The notes: generated by a model not told the origin, from the letters alone. A DNA stretch of 64,000 nucleotides from Prorocentrum cordatum (GCA_963575745.1 CAUYUJ010014756.1:1-64000); one strand, 5' to 3'. Positions 29,990 through 41,384 are shown, numbered from the stretch's first letter. Translations and numbers: made by a program.

Positions 29990-32250
29990 AGTGAGAGTGC
30001 GTGTTAGGGTTAAAGTGTCAGGTTTAGGCGTCAGGGTGTTAGGGTTATGGTTAGGATGTTATGGTTAGGGGGTGAGGATTAAGGGGGTTAGAGTTAGGTT
30101 GGTAGGGTCAGGGTTAGGGTGTTCAGGTAAGGGTTAGGGTTTGGGGATTAGGGTTAGGGCGGTAGGGTTAGGATTAGGGTTAAGGTCAGGGGTAAGGTGT
30201 TCGGGTTAGGCTAAGGAGATCATGGCCAGGGTGGTAGGGTTAGGGTGTTTGGGTTAGGGTTGGGCCAGGGGGTTTGGGTTAGGGTATTCGGGTTAGGGGG
30301 TTAGGGGGTCAGGGTCGGGGTTAGGGTGCTCGGACTAGGGTATTCGGGTTAGGGTTCGGGTTGGGGGGTTAGGGCTTGGGTGATAGGTTTCAGGTTAGGG
30401 TGATGGGATAGCGTCAGGGGGTTAGGGTTAGGGTGGTAGGATTGGGGGGTTGGGTTAGTGAATTAGGGTTAGGGGGTTAGGGGATTAGGGTTAGGGTGGT
30501 AGGTTTGGGGGGGTTAGGGTCAGGGTTCGGGTTAGGGTGTTAGGGTTAGAGGGTTAGGGTTGTATTTAGGGGTTGAAGATTAGGGTGGTAAGGTTAGGGT
30601 TAGGGGGTCAGGGGGGGTAGATTTAGGTCGGTAGGGTAAGGGTCAGGGTGTTAGGATTAGTGCCATAGGGGGTTCGGGTCAGGGTGGTAGGGTGAGGATG
30701 GTTGGGTAGGGGTTAGGGGTAGGGGGTTCGGGTTCAAGGGGTCGGGTTAGGGGTAGGGTCAGGGCCAGGCGGTTAGAGTTAGGGGGGGTCGGAGGGTTTG
30801 GGGGGTATGGGGTTAGGGGGGGTTCGGGTTAGGATGGTAAGCTTAGGGTTCGGGTTGTGTGTAAGCTAAGGTTAGAATTAGGGGCTTACGGTTAGGGTGT
30901 TAGGGTCAGGGTTAGGGAGTTGGGGGCTCCAGGTTCGGGTAGCAGGGTCAGGTTTAGGGTCAGGGTTAGGGTCATAAGGGATGTCAGGGGTTAGGGTTCG
31001 GGGTCAGGTGTTAGGGGTTAGGGGTCAGAGGTTAGGGGTGCGAGCTTAGGGTTAGGGTTGGAGTCAGGGTTCGGTTTAGGGTTTAGGGTTAGAGCTAGGC
31101 TTAAGGTTAGGGTGAGGGTGAGGAATAAGGTTTAGGGTTAGAGGTCTGGGGTTTGGGATTAATGTTCGGCTATGGGGTTTGGGATTAAGGTTCGGCTCAG
31201 GGGGTCAGGGGTTATGGTTAGGGGGTCAAGGTCTGGATTAGGGTGGTTGGGTCGGGGAGAGAGTGTTAAGGTTAGTGTGTTGGGTTTAGGGCGTTAGGGT
31301 CAGGGTGTTAGGCGTAGGGTTTGGAGTTTAGTGGTTAGGATGGTAGGGTTAGGGTTAGGATGTTCGGGGGTAGAGGGTAAGGGTGTGGGTGATATGGTTA
31401 GGATGAGGGTTAGGGGTAAGGTGTTAGGCTTAGGGTTCCAGGGTCAGGGTTAGGGGGGGAAGGATTAGGGGGAATGGGGTCAGGGTTAGGGTCAGGAGGT
31501 GATGGTTAGGGTAGTAGGGTTAGGAACAGGGTTTGGGGGTTCGGATTAGACTGTTTGGTTAGTGTTCGGGTTAGGAGGCTAGGGTTTAGGTGTTAGGGTT
31601 CAAGATGGGGTGATAGGTATCGTGTCAGCGGGTTAGGGCTAGGGTGTTAGGGTTAGGGTTAGGGGGTTAGGGGATAGGTTTAAGGTGGTGGTTCTGGGGG
31701 GAAGGTAGGGTTAGGGTTGGGGTTAGGGGGCTAGGGTTAGGGTGCCAGGGTCAGGGTAGAGGGTTAGGGTTAGGGCTAGGGTGGTAGGATCGGTTTAGGG
31801 GATTCGGGTTAGGGTGATAAAGTTAGGGTTAGGGTGTTAGGGTTACTGTCATGGGGCTTCGGGTAGGGTGGTAGGGTTAGGAGTAGGGTGTGGGGGGGTA
31901 GAGGTGGACTGTTAGGGTTAAGGGGGTCGGGTTAGGGTTAGGGTTAAGTGGTTAGGGTTAGGGGGGTAGGGGGGTATAGGGGGTTAGGGTCAGAATCGTA
32001 GGATTAGGGTTCGAGTTAGGTCTAAGGTTAGGGTCAGGGGGTCAGGGTTAGGGTGTTAGGGATAGGGCTAGGGTTACGGAGTCAGGGGGTTCGTGTCAGG
32101 GTAGTAGGGTTAGGTTTAGGGTTCGGGTGAGGGCTATGGGGGGGTTAGGGTTTAGGGGTTGGAGGGTAGGGGGTAGGGGTTAGGGGTTAGGGTTAGGGTA
32201 AAGGTTTGGTTAAGGCTAGGGTAAGGGTGGGGGTAAGGGTTAGGGTGAGG
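29990..32250 (+). repeat. degenerate telomere-like TTAGGG block, 2.3 kb
   Basis: Dominated by GGGTTAGGG with abundant variants (GGTCAGGG, GGTGGTAGGG, GGTGTTAGGG, GGTTCGGG). The G-rich strand is the plus strand. Perfect runs are short, usually two to three units. TTTAGGG, common in dinoflagellate and plant telomeres, appears only occasionally. No gene. The block is internal, with a LINE downstream. Confidence 0.9.
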
Positions 32251-32420
32251 GTTCGGAATAGGGGGGGTCCGAATTTCGAATCCAATGGGAGGCGGGGGAG
32301 GTCCGCCGACGCCGGATCGAGAAAGGGGGAGGGGGGAGTCCGCCAGCGACGGACCGGCGAAAGGGAGGGGAGGGGGGGGGTCTGGACCCCCCCCCTTGAG
32401 GGCCTCCAGCGGCGCGCCCT

Positions 32421-32457
32421 CCTGATGCTCTTCGTGCTTGCTGGATGTTCTCGTGCA
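32421..32457 (+). repeat. left flank of LINE-1 insertion
   Basis: CCTGATGCTCTTCGTGCTTG then CTGGATGTTCTCGTGCA; same sequence as 29454-29490. The TCC tract begins at once after it. Confidence 0.8.
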
Positions 32458-32856
32458 TCTCCTCCTCCTCCTCCTCCTCCTCCATCCTCCTCCTCCTCCT
32501 CGTCCTCCTCCCTCCTCCTCCTCCTTCTCCTCCTCCTCCTCCTCCTGCTCCTCCTCCTCCTCCTCCCTCCTCCTCCTCCTCCTCCTCCTCCTCCTCCTCC
32601 TCCTCCCCCTCCTCCTCCTCCTCCTCCTCCTCCTCCTCCTCCTCCTCTTCCAGGAGGTGCCCACGACCTTGGAGGAGATGCGGGATGCAGCCAACCGACT
32701 CTGCAAGCTGGAACAGCATGCCAAGCAGAGAAAGGGGCCAGGCTTCCAGGCCTACTAGGCCTAGGAGGCTATTCCACGCCATGATGATGTTTACTTTTCT
32801 GGTCAAGATGACGAATTCTGATTCTAAGATCAAGGGGCAGATTGTCACTGTCAATT

Positions 32857-35800
32857 ATGATGCAGCTGGCCCTCCTGCTACGTTATGTGGAGCAGGCCAC
32901 TGATGCGGTGATACTGGTTCAAGAGCACAAGTCAGATGGCCTGATGCTGCCTAGTTTGCAGTACAAGCTCAAGTGCATGGGCTACCACGGCATTTTCTCG
33001 GCAGCCAAGCGCACGGCAGCTGATGGGCTTTCAGCTGGGGTTGCAGTGATTACGCCGAGCTATATCACGATCACGGCGCCACCTCTGCTCAAGGACCCTG
33101 AGATTGTGCCGTCTAGGGCGGTGGCAGCGCAGGCCAACTGGGGCCTGAAGAGCGGGTTGGTTGTCATCTCCCTCTACTTGCAGGACTCAGTAGACTTGAG
33201 TGACTACAACCTTATGATTCTCCACAAGGTGGCGCAGTACGTGGGCCGCCTTAACGCCGCCAATCGGCCATGGGTCATTGGAGGTGACTGTAATATGAGT
33301 GCGAGCTTGATTGGTTCACAGGAGTGGGTGGCCCAGACTAATTCGTTGATGATGGTACCTGCGCAAGTCACCTGTCGCACCACCAACTCCGTCGAGGGCA
33401 AGATTTACGATTACTTCCTGGTCCACTCCAATCTGGCTGCCTTCATTGAGCCACCAGATGTGTTGGCTGCAGCAGGGCTACCCACGCATGCTCCAGTGGC
33501 GCTTTCGATTCGAGCAGTGCCCAAGCAAATCTGGCTGAGAGTCCCTGTTGAGCCCAAGCAGTTGCCAAAGCTACCCAAGCAAGGTTGTTCGCGATTTCCC
33601 ATGAATTGGGGTCACGTGATGGACACCATTCTACGTGCAAGTGATGACGACACGCTAAGGATTGCTTGGGACGCAGTTATTACTGGGGTGGAATTTGAGA
33701 TTCTCAACAGATACGACGCTGTTGACGATGATGCGGCTCCATTCAGGGGCAGAGCGGGCCCAAGAGCCACCAAGTTTGTTGAAGCACACTGGGCCCCCAA
33801 GAGGGAGGCTGGAGCTCTTGGGCCGAAAGCCTTAGCCTGGCAGGCCGCAGCCAGATGGGCGAAACATCTCATGAGAGCGCGAGCCTTCTGGATCAAGTTG
33901 GCGCAGGAAGCTGTACGTGATGATCGGCGGGCGGGTGAGTTTTACCTTCCTGACTACAGTTCGCCCTGGTCCAGCCGACAGCCTTCCATGGCACCTGCTG
34001 CCGCAGCTCCCATGAGAGATGAAGCAGATGAAAATTGGACGATGGTCACCAGCAGAAGGAACCGCTCGAAGGCGAGCGATGGTGCACCTCTACCTTGCAA
34101 ACAACGTGTAGCAGGTGGCATACATGCCATACAAGCACCTGTCTCTACGAGATCACAGAGGGCATCTACGAGTGGGCCATGCTGCCTTCGCCCTATGAAG
34201 GACGAGACTGCCCCGCGGTGCGCGTCCTATGCTGATCCGTGGATGCCCGAAAGGGCTGAGGCGGCTCTCAGCTTAGTGACCCCGTGCGGTGGAATCGCTG
34301 GAGGGTCGATGGCGCCGCGTTCTGCGTCTTCGGCCTGTGCTGCGTCTGCCCCTGGTAGAGGGGCTACGGGTACTACTTCGGCGACCGCGGCTACTGCGTC
34401 AGCCTCGATGCCACGGGAGGATCCAAGGAATCCTGGCAGAACGCAATCCAGGAAGCGGCGAGAATCAGCGAGTCGGAATCCCATTGATAGATTGGCTCGT
34501 TCGCTGGTGGACACAGATCGCTTCTTGCTTAAGATAGTGGGGCAGCAGAACCACATGATGAATCACTTGGATGAGGAGACTCAGAACTTTTTCCTGGATG
34601 GCATTGCCTTGCTTGGAAGGGGCGACTTCGAGCAGCAGGTCTACCGAATCGTCGAGCATGCAGATGAACTCCACCAGGTACATAAGAAGAAGGTGGAGGC
34701 TAGCTGGAAGTCTTGGATCGACACGGCGTTCAAGAATGGCGCGGGCCCTGCGCATCGCATTTCCAAGGTCAAGGCGCTTGAGGCAGCAGTGGCGCACACC
34801 GACAGAATGCAGCCGTACCAGATGGCCGACAGGGAAATGGATGTCTGGCATGAGGTATGGTCTTGTCACGGTCAGGGTGAGCCAGTACTGCCTAGTGATG
34901 CGCATTCATGGGATAACCTTCCTCCTCTTCGGCCTGAAGACCTGTCCAAGGCGGCCCTCACGTTCAAGTGGACGACGGTCGCTGGGCCGACGAGGCTGCA
35001 TCCTCGTGCCTTCTATTTCCTCTCTGACGCTGGCTTGTTGGCGCTCTGCACACTGTACCACACATGCGAGCGGATGCTGTACTGGCCGACTCAGAGAGTA
35101 GTCAATGAGATGGTTAGGCTTGCCAAGCCTGATGGAGGCACTCGGCTGATCACCTTAGTAGGGAGCTTAGTACGTTTGTGGGCGCGTGCAAGGCGCCCGA
35201 TTTCCAGAACATGGATTGCCCGGCATGGGAGTCCGTTCATTTGGGGCAATAGGCGGGGACACTCTTCCAGTTTCTCTGCATTTGCACACAACTTGGAGGC
35301 GGAGATTGCTGCATCTCTGGGGGAGTGTTCTGTTATTGTTTTTCTGGATATGTGGAAATGTTTCGAGACGGTGTTGTTCCCTGCGTTGGTTGATGAAGCC
35401 AGGTGCCTGGGGTTTCCGCTACGTCTGATATGGATGCTAATCAATTCTTATTCCCAGCCAAGGGTAATAAAGGCATTTGGATGTTGGAGCAAGCAGGTGG
35501 TGGTGTACCAGGGCATCCTCGCGGGCTGCACCCACGCCACCACCCTCCTCACCATCCTCACCTACAGGGCCCTCATGAAGGTGCACCAGATAGCCCCCAA
35601 CGTGACCCCGAGAGCGCTCGTGGATGACAGCACGTTCCAATGGGTTGGGCCGTCGGGGACTTCTTCGGCTGAATTGTTCTTGGGGATCCAGAGCTTTGTC
35701 AAGGATTCGGCCAAGTTGGGGCTCCTGCTGCAGGTCAAGAAATCGGGCTGGGTCTCCAACACTAGGAAGGGGCACCATGGGTTCCGCAAGATGGCCTCCA

Positions 35801-35871
35801 GGATCAACCTCAAAGGCAAGAAGTGGGTCCGAAATCTGGGGCATGAACTTAGTGGGGGCCTGTGCCGGTGA
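32857..35871 (+). CDS. LINE endonuclease and reverse transcriptase
   Basis: From ATG 32857 the frame is open for about 1,000 codons. Endonuclease (APE-like) signatures: VILVQEHK (near residue 25), WVIGGDCNMS (near 139), KIYDYFLVHS (near 182) and THAPVAL (near 210). These are the Glu, Asp-Asn and Asp/His positions of the fold, with the usual SDH replaced by THA. A Ser/Pro/Arg-rich linker follows. RT signatures: VAGPTRLHPRAFYFLSDAG, FLDMWKCFETV (motif A, Asp near 831), QGILAGCTHATTLLTI (motif B, near 885) and ALVDDSTFQWVG (motif C, DD near 923-924). Upstream in another frame GQIVTVNYDAA resembles a typical endonuclease start, so a one-base shift near 32870 may have cut the N-terminus. The frame ends in TGA after a G-run where a missing G would continue it. 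Function: target-primed reverse transcription. Confidence 0.85.
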   Translation: MMQLALLLRYVEQATDAVILVQEHKSDGLMLPSLQYKLKCMGYHGIFSAAKRTAADGLSAGVAVITPSYITITAPPLLKDPEIVPSRAVAAQANWGLKSGLVVISLYLQDSVDLSDYNLMILHKVAQYVGRLNAANRPWVIGGDCNMSASLIGSQEWVAQTNSLMMVPAQVTCRTTNSVEGKIYDYFLVHSNLAAFIEPPDVLAAAGLPTHAPVALSIRAVPKQIWLRVPVEPKQLPKLPKQGCSRFPMNWGHVMDTILRASDDDTLRIAWDAVITGVEFEILNRYDAVDDDAAPFRGRAGPRATKFVEAHWAPKREAGALGPKALAWQAAARWAKHLMRARAFWIKLAQEAVRDDRRAGEFYLPDYSSPWSSRQPSMAPAAAAPMRDEADENWTMVTSRRNRSKASDGAPLPCKQRVAGGIHAIQAPVSTRSQRASTSGPCCLRPMKDETAPRCASYADPWMPERAEAALSLVTPCGGIAGGSMAPRSASSACAASAPGRGATGTTSATAATASASMPREDPRNPGRTQSRKRRESASRNPIDRLARSLVDTDRFLLKIVGQQNHMMNHLDEETQNFFLDGIALLGRGDFEQQVYRIVEHADELHQVHKKKVEASWKSWIDTAFKNGAGPAHRISKVKALEAAVAHTDRMQPYQMADREMDVWHEVWSCHGQGEPVLPSDAHSWDNLPPLRPEDLSKAALTFKWTTVAGPTRLHPRAFYFLSDAGLLALCTLYHTCERMLYWPTQRVVNEMVRLAKPDGGTRLITLVGSLVRLWARARRPISRTWIARHGSPFIWGNRRGHSSSFSAFAHNLEAEIAASLGECSVIVFLDMWKCFETVLFPALVDEARCLGFPLRLIWMLINSYSQPRVIKAFGCWSKQVVVYQGILAGCTHATTLLTILTYRALMKVHQIAPNVTPRALVDDSTFQWVGPSGTSSAELFLGIQSFVKDSAKLGLLLQVKKSGWVSNTRKGHHGFRKMASRINLKGKKWVRNLGHELSGGLCR

Positions 35872-36862
35872 GAAAACAAGCTAAGGCTAGGATGAAGGGC
35901 TTGCAGGATAGGCTCCCAAGGCTAATTATGCTCCAGAAAGCGGCTGGCAACAGAGTCACCGCGATCTGGAGAACAGGACTCCTTCCTGCTGCTGCGCATG
36001 GCGCGACTGTCTCAGGAGTCAGTGACCAAGAGCTTGCTCGTTTACGCTCTGTTGCTGGCATGTTATGTGGCCGTTCGACGGCAGTTTCTTCTCTCACTGT
36101 ATATATGGCTACGCAGGCTGACGCCAAGTACGACCCAATATACAATGCCACTTTGGACCCCCTGAAGGCCTACTGCAGCTTCGTTTGGGACAACAGAGTT
36201 TGTCTTGGGAGACTACAGCGGGCTTGGATGAATGTTGATGAGGGGCTCAAGATGAAGGCTACTTGGACCTCTGCAAGGGGTCCCATTGCCGTAGTACGGA
36301 TGTCTTTGAGGAGAATAGGATGGGGCATGTATTCCGCCACGGGTATCTACAGCGACCTAGGTCACACGTTTGACCTCCCTCAGCTCTGTCCCAAAGATGT
36401 GCTGGAGTTGGTCAGGCAAGGCATCGAGCGCTGGCAAGGCATGCGCATACTTACACATCACAAGGATGTATGCTTTGGGGATGAGGTTATCTGGATGAGA
36501 GCAATGAGAAGATGCGTTGGAGCTCAGAAGGCAGTGGTTTCGAACCCACGCTTTGCAGGCGCGCTGCGAGCACTGTGGTCTGACTCTATATGGGCACGTT
36601 CCAGACTGGCTGCCAAAGGGTACCAGATTTCCCCTGCTTGCATCTACTGCGCAGCGGAGCAATCGACTATTGGACATGAGTTCTTTTGCTGTCCTAGTTT
36701 TCATGATGATTTGCCTGAGGATCCCGATCTCGACTGGAATACTGATATGCAGTACACCTATGATATGCTAAGGGAGCTCGGACAAAAGGCCCTTGGGGAG
36801 CCCGACTGGGACTGTTTCGCCACGGCGGTAGGCATACCTGTGAGCCCTCTCATCCCACCAAC
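35862..36862 (+). CDS. LINE RT C-terminal region (thumb/linker), shifted frame
   Basis: Continues the polyprotein after a one-base shift in GTGGGGGCC near 35852: ARMKGLQDRLPRLIMLQKAA, WRTGLLPAAAHGATVSGVSD, then YCSFVWDNRVCLGRLQRAW. A Cys/His cluster reads CIYCAAEQSTIGHEFFCCPS (near 36640-36700), a plausible zinc-binding site. The true coding frame leaves near 36860; the nominal open frame runs on to 37124 as nonsense. Not a separate gene. Confidence 0.75.
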
Positions 36863-38077
36863 TTGCAGTACGTCTGTTGGGGGGACTGGGAGTCAGACAG
36901 AAGTTCCTGGAAATCATTGGTTTTCTCTGATGGTTCGGGGCTGGCCCCAGCGTGGCCTGAGATTCGTCGATGTGGGTGGTCGTTCGTCGTCATGGGGGAC
37001 AACGGGCTGCCTATTCGAGCTGCTTATGGACCTCTTGCGGGTCCGATCCAGACCGTTGGGAGATCGGAGCGGACGGCGTTCCTCATGGCACTCAGGCTTT
37101 TACCAGCTGTGGACCTACTGGTGACAGATCTCCAGAGCCTTGCAGCTGAAGTGAATTCCTGGCACCACGACCAGGAAGATGCGAATTCGACATACGCGGA
37201 CATCTGGAGGCACATCTCTCATGCTGCTGACGACAAGCGTCGGCCTAAAGCTTGCTGGATGCCCGCGCACATCACGATCGAGAGTTACCTGGATGAACAC
37301 TTCGCCACCCTCCCATTCGAATTTCTGCTCGGTAACATGTGGGCGGACTATTTCGCTAGAGAGGGGGCCAACATGCATGCAGTACACAAATCGACGGTCA
37401 AAATGTTCGAAGCAAGGCTGTGTCAAGAGAAGTTGAATGCTAAGTTCTTCTCCTGGGCGGCAGCCAAGCTCATCACCAGGGACTCCACCAGCAGTAGACC
37501 CGAGAGGCTCAAGTTAGGTGGCCCCCCTGTTCCTGCACACCATGTAGGATTGCGTGCGCACGAGGTGGTGGTCCGTAGCCCAGGGGTCTGGCAGTGCAAG
37601 CTCTGTTTGGCCACGGCTAGGACCCCAGCCAGTTTGTTGAAACTCGTTGCGGGGACCAGTAAATATGCTAAGTGCGAGCCCACGGAGCAACAGAAGCTCC
37701 AGGCCCGCAATGACATCGCATTGCAGCGTGCACGGCCTTACAGGAGCGAGGCGGTCGGCGTTGCGCTAGGTTTGGCGCAGGAGCTCAGCCTGCCCGATGA
37801 CCCTGAGGTTCCTGGTCTGTCGGGGGCTCAGCCGCCTGCCTCCGATGATACCGTCGAGTTAGATGGGCACCGAATTCTCTCGAATTTTGGAGCTATGGTA
37901 TGCACGTTGTGTGGGTCGTACCAGCTTAATGCTGGGCGTGCGGGGCATTCGAAGCTTGGAGGTCGCTGTCTGGGCCCTTCTCAGCACCCCCCCACACTGT
38001 ATAAGCAGAGGCATGCTATTAAGGCCATCAAGGCGGGTAAGAACCCCAAGAATGGCCAGCAACTCAAACTTGTTTGA
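36863..38077 (+). CDS. LINE RNase H domain and zinc-binding tail, shifted frame
   Basis: Third frame of the same element, reading LQYVCWGDWESDRSSWKSLV then FSDGSG. RNase H residues are visible: Asp in VFSDGSG, Glu in GRSERTAFLMAL, Asp in LLVTDLQSL, and the WADYFAREGA helix with the last Asp. KACWMPAHIT is the usual strand before it. The tail holds WQCKLCLATARTP and MVCTLCGSYQLNAGRAGHSK then LGGRC, both CxxC-type zinc-binding motifs seen in dinoflagellate LINEs. It ends KNPKNGQQLKLV and TGA. RNase H should remove the RNA strand after first-strand synthesis. Confidence 0.85.
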   Translation: MQYVCWGDWESDRSSWKSLVFSDGSGLAPAWPEIRRCGWSFVVMGDNGLPIRAAYGPLAGPIQTVGRSERTAFLMALRLLPAVDLLVTDLQSLAAEVNSWHHDQEDANSTYADIWRHISHAADDKRRPKACWMPAHITIESYLDEHFATLPFEFLLGNMWADYFAREGANMHAVHKSTVKMFEARLCQEKLNAKFFSWAAAKLITRDSTSSRPERLKLGGPPVPAHHVGLRAHEVVVRSPGVWQCKLCLATARTPASLLKLVAGTSKYAKCEPTEQQKLQARNDIALQRARPYRSEAVGVALGLAQELSLPDDPEVPGLSGAQPPASDDTVELDGHRILSNFGAMVCTLCGSYQLNAGRAGHSKLGGRCLGPSQHPPTLYKQRHAIKAIKAGKNPKNGQQLKLV

Positions 38078-38199
38078 TGATTTTCCCTGGCCCGCTCTGT
38101 TTTCCGTCTCTTGTTCCCCTGGGAATCCACGGTAAACGAGCTGGGCCCACATGATTGGCCCATGCTCCCGTCTTTGGTTGCATGACAGGTCATCCGAGG

Positions 38200-38286
38200 C
38201 GTCCTCCCCCTCCTCCTCCTCCTCCTCCTCCTCCTCCTCCTCCTCCTCCTCCTCCTCCTCCTCCTCCTCCTCCTCCTCCTCCTCCT
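38200..38286 (+). repeat. (TCC)n at LINE-1 3' end
   Basis: Pure TCC run ending CCTAGG, directly before the right flank shared with 29515-29582. Confidence 0.9.
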
Positions 38287-39074
38287 AGGCGTTCTGTTTG
38301 TGCTGGCCGACGGAGGGCCTCGCGCTGTGGAGGGATGTTCTCCTGGCCCAGGTCCGACTGCCAACATGGTCGGCCTTCGGAGGTGTCCGCGCAGGCTTCT
38401 TGGAGCGGCGGCGGGGCCCCCCTCTTTCGCGCAGCTGTACGTCCTTTTCGTGCCGCTGCTCTACTTCGTCTGGGTGCTCGCGCTGGTCGTCCTCGGCTCG
38501 TTCGACCTCCCATGTCGAGATACAGAGGTGGAGCGTTGAGTTCAAAAAAGCCCCCCCTCTGGCGCGCGGAGCGCGCCAGCGGCGCACATTGGGTGGGAGG
38601 GAGGAGCGCCGCCGCTCCAAGAAGTGCCCCCGACCCTCCGAAAGTTTACGCCGACGCCTGTTTATCCCACATCGCTGCAGCCGAAATCGGGGGACGCGGA
38701 GGAGGTGGCTGGATCAGGGGCCACGCCAAGGGGGATAGGCTCGGGGGAGGGGGGGCGCGGCCTCGACCGATCGCCCCGTCATCCCCGGTCGGGGTCCGAT
38801 GGCCGGCCCCACCTGGGACCGCGCGGACTCGCTGTCGGGGTTCGATCGCCGATCCAGCGGTGAAGTACAGTGGGGGCGCGCATCAAGAAACCATATGCGT
38901 TTCGTCAGGGTAACCTGGGTTTCTTCGCTCCTCGCGCTGCGCGCTGAGTCCCCGCAGCCGTTGAAGGAGCTGCCACGTTCAAGGTGCTCTGAGTTTCTCT
39001 TCGGGTGCACTTCGCGCGCGGTTTTTCAGGGTTGGGTTTATTGCGAGGGTTTCTTGCGGCCGCGCCCGCACTGT
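38287..39074. other. LINE-1 right flank, no supported gene
   Basis: 38293-38360 is the paralogous flank. The rest is GC-rich with a GGCGCGCGGAGCGCGCCAGC palindrome near 38560. Near 39020 GTTTTTCAGGGTTGGGTTTA resembles a word inside MITE-C. Long open frames have no domains. Confidence 0.45.
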
Positions 39075-39235
39075 ACAGCGGAGGCCCATGCCAAGCAACA
39101 TCCTGCTTGCCCCCAGGGTGCCCCAGGCTTTTTTGGGCTTCGGTGGAATTGCCGTGGAGGGCGTGATGTTCCCACTGCAAGAGAACCGACGGACGCCCTG
39201 GGGTTTCAGGGTTGGGTTTCTTGTGCCCGGGCCCT
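39075..39235 (+). mobile_element. MITE-C copy, right end lost
   Basis: ACAGCGGAGGCCCATGCCAA, CAGGGTGCCCCAGGCTTTTT, GATGTTCCCACTGCAAGAGA and TTTCAGGGTTGGGTTTCTTG match 8403-8560 in order. The inverted right terminus is not preserved. Confidence 0.7.
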
Positions 39236-40019
39236 TATCGCATCATCACCGTTTCCTGGTCGATGTTCCCCCCTTAAACCGCCCCCCTTTGGTGGCTGTC
39301 GGCTAATATCGGGACGACCGACATGGGTACGGAATGGGTACAATGCCCAACAGCAGTTCCTGTTCATTTTGAACAGGACTCGCTGTCCGCGCCGCCGCGG
39401 CCCGTTTCTATTTGAGACAGAAGGCCGCCTGCCCAACAGCGCCCGCCGCTGGTTTGGGACAACAATTGATGTTGGGCACTCAGACGCCCCATCTGCGGGG
39501 CGCAGGTGCCGGAGGGCGGCCCCAAGTCGGGGCAAAGACTTTGTGAAGGAGTGGCATGCCCCTTCCTAGCCCCCACCCCCCTCTCCGATGCAGACGTGGC
39601 CCATATTTGACCATCTGGCGACAGAGAGTTGTCAGATGATGTCCAACATGGGCAACCCTGTTCAGTTGGTTAAGGGGCGATTATCACGCATCGTCGTCGT
39701 CTTCCATACATCGTCGTCATCTTGCGGTGGGGCGCCTGGCCTCTTCGCAGCAGCGTTTGGCTGCGTCTCGCCAGAAGAGGCGCCGCAAGTCGAGTTGTTT
39801 GTTTCTCGCACGTCGTCCTTCACAGCAGTTCCCCCGGTACTTCTCGAAGGCCCAGCGTGCTAAGCACGCCCGCCGCCTGTCTTCCGGCCGCCCTCCCGGG
39901 CGTGGACAGCTGCTCCTGATCATGCGTCGCCGAGTGTTTCATCGTACTGATGTGTCCGTTTCCCCTCCCCCCTCCAAAATAGCGCTGGAGAACAGAAAAC
40001 AACAACCATGATAACAGGA
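39236..40019. other. no supported gene
   Basis: Unique-looking mixed DNA with short open frames; nothing recognisable. Confidence 0.4.
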
Positions 40020-40770
<751 letters not shown>

Positions 40771-41059
40771 AACAAAAGTAGCCGCTCATGCTTTTGCTGG
40801 GTTATCCAGCCGTCTAAGACCGCGTGCGGCTAGGACGAGGATGAATCCGTTCCAGAGAGTTCTGGAACACTCATAGCGTTCCCGCACGTTCTGAGAAGGC
40901 CGCGGCGCCTGAGACATGTTCCAGAGCCGCTGGATCTCAGAGATTCTCGATGTATCTTGACCCGAGTGTATCCTCGTCTTGGCTTCGTCCTACCCCTGGG
41001 AGCTCCGAAAGCTCAACGTCGACCTCCAGAGGTCTCGACCTGAGCCGCTTCTAGACGGT
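40771..41059. other. short unique spacer, no gene
   Basis: About 290 bp of mixed sequence between microsatellites, with nothing recognisable. Confidence 0.4.
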
Positions 41060-41205
41060 CTCCTCCTCCTCCTCCTTCTCCTCCTCCTCATCCTCCTCCT
41101 CCTCCTCCTCCTCTTCCTCCTCCTCCTCCTCCTCCTCCTCCTCCTCCTCCCTCCCTCCCTCCCTCCCTCCCTCCCTCCCTCCCTCCCTCCTCCTCCCCCC
41201 TCGTT
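41060..41205. repeat. (TCC)n then (CCCT)n tract
   Basis: TCC units change to a pure CCCT run at 41150-41190. Confidence 0.95.
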
Positions 41206-41384
41206 CTTGAAAACAGCCAGCGGCAGCCCCCGTGAGAGAGGCGTCCTGCGCACGCCCAGCGGCGCGAACCAGTCCTTCGGCCCCGGGGACACAGAGGACC
41301 TTCGCGGCGCCGCCGCCGTCGAGCGCCGTCGGCTGGCTTAGCTCACTGGTCCCGGCCAGTCCAACCTTGGAGGGCAAGGGGGAG
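41206..41384 (+). other. short GC-rich spacer
   Basis: A frame reads GVLRTPSGANQSFGPGDTED, protein-like but only about 50 codons between two simple tracts; no domain. Confidence 0.3.

Larger units (their letters stand above)
32458..38286 (+). mobile_element. LINE-1 (this window): EN-RT-RNase H non-LTR element, about 5.8 kb
   Basis: (TCC)n at 32458-32650, a short ORF1-like remnant (LFQEVPTTLEEMRDAANRLC, to 32758), endonuclease plus RT (32857-35871), RT thumb/connection (35861-36862), RNase H and zinc-binding tail (36863-38077), then a 3' untranslated part and (TCC)n to 38286. Both borders meet sequence that is contiguous in the paralogue at 29454-29582. The 3' tail is therefore TCC repeats rather than poly(A). 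Confidence 0.85.

Noticed and set aside
29990-32250. Chromosome end
   Set aside because: The telomere-like block is degenerate, internal and followed by 30 kb of ordinary sequence, so it is not a functional terminus here.
39650-39690. tRNA-like words (CAGTTGGTTAAGGGGCG)
   Set aside because: No acceptor stem, T-arm or anticodon arm can be built around it.
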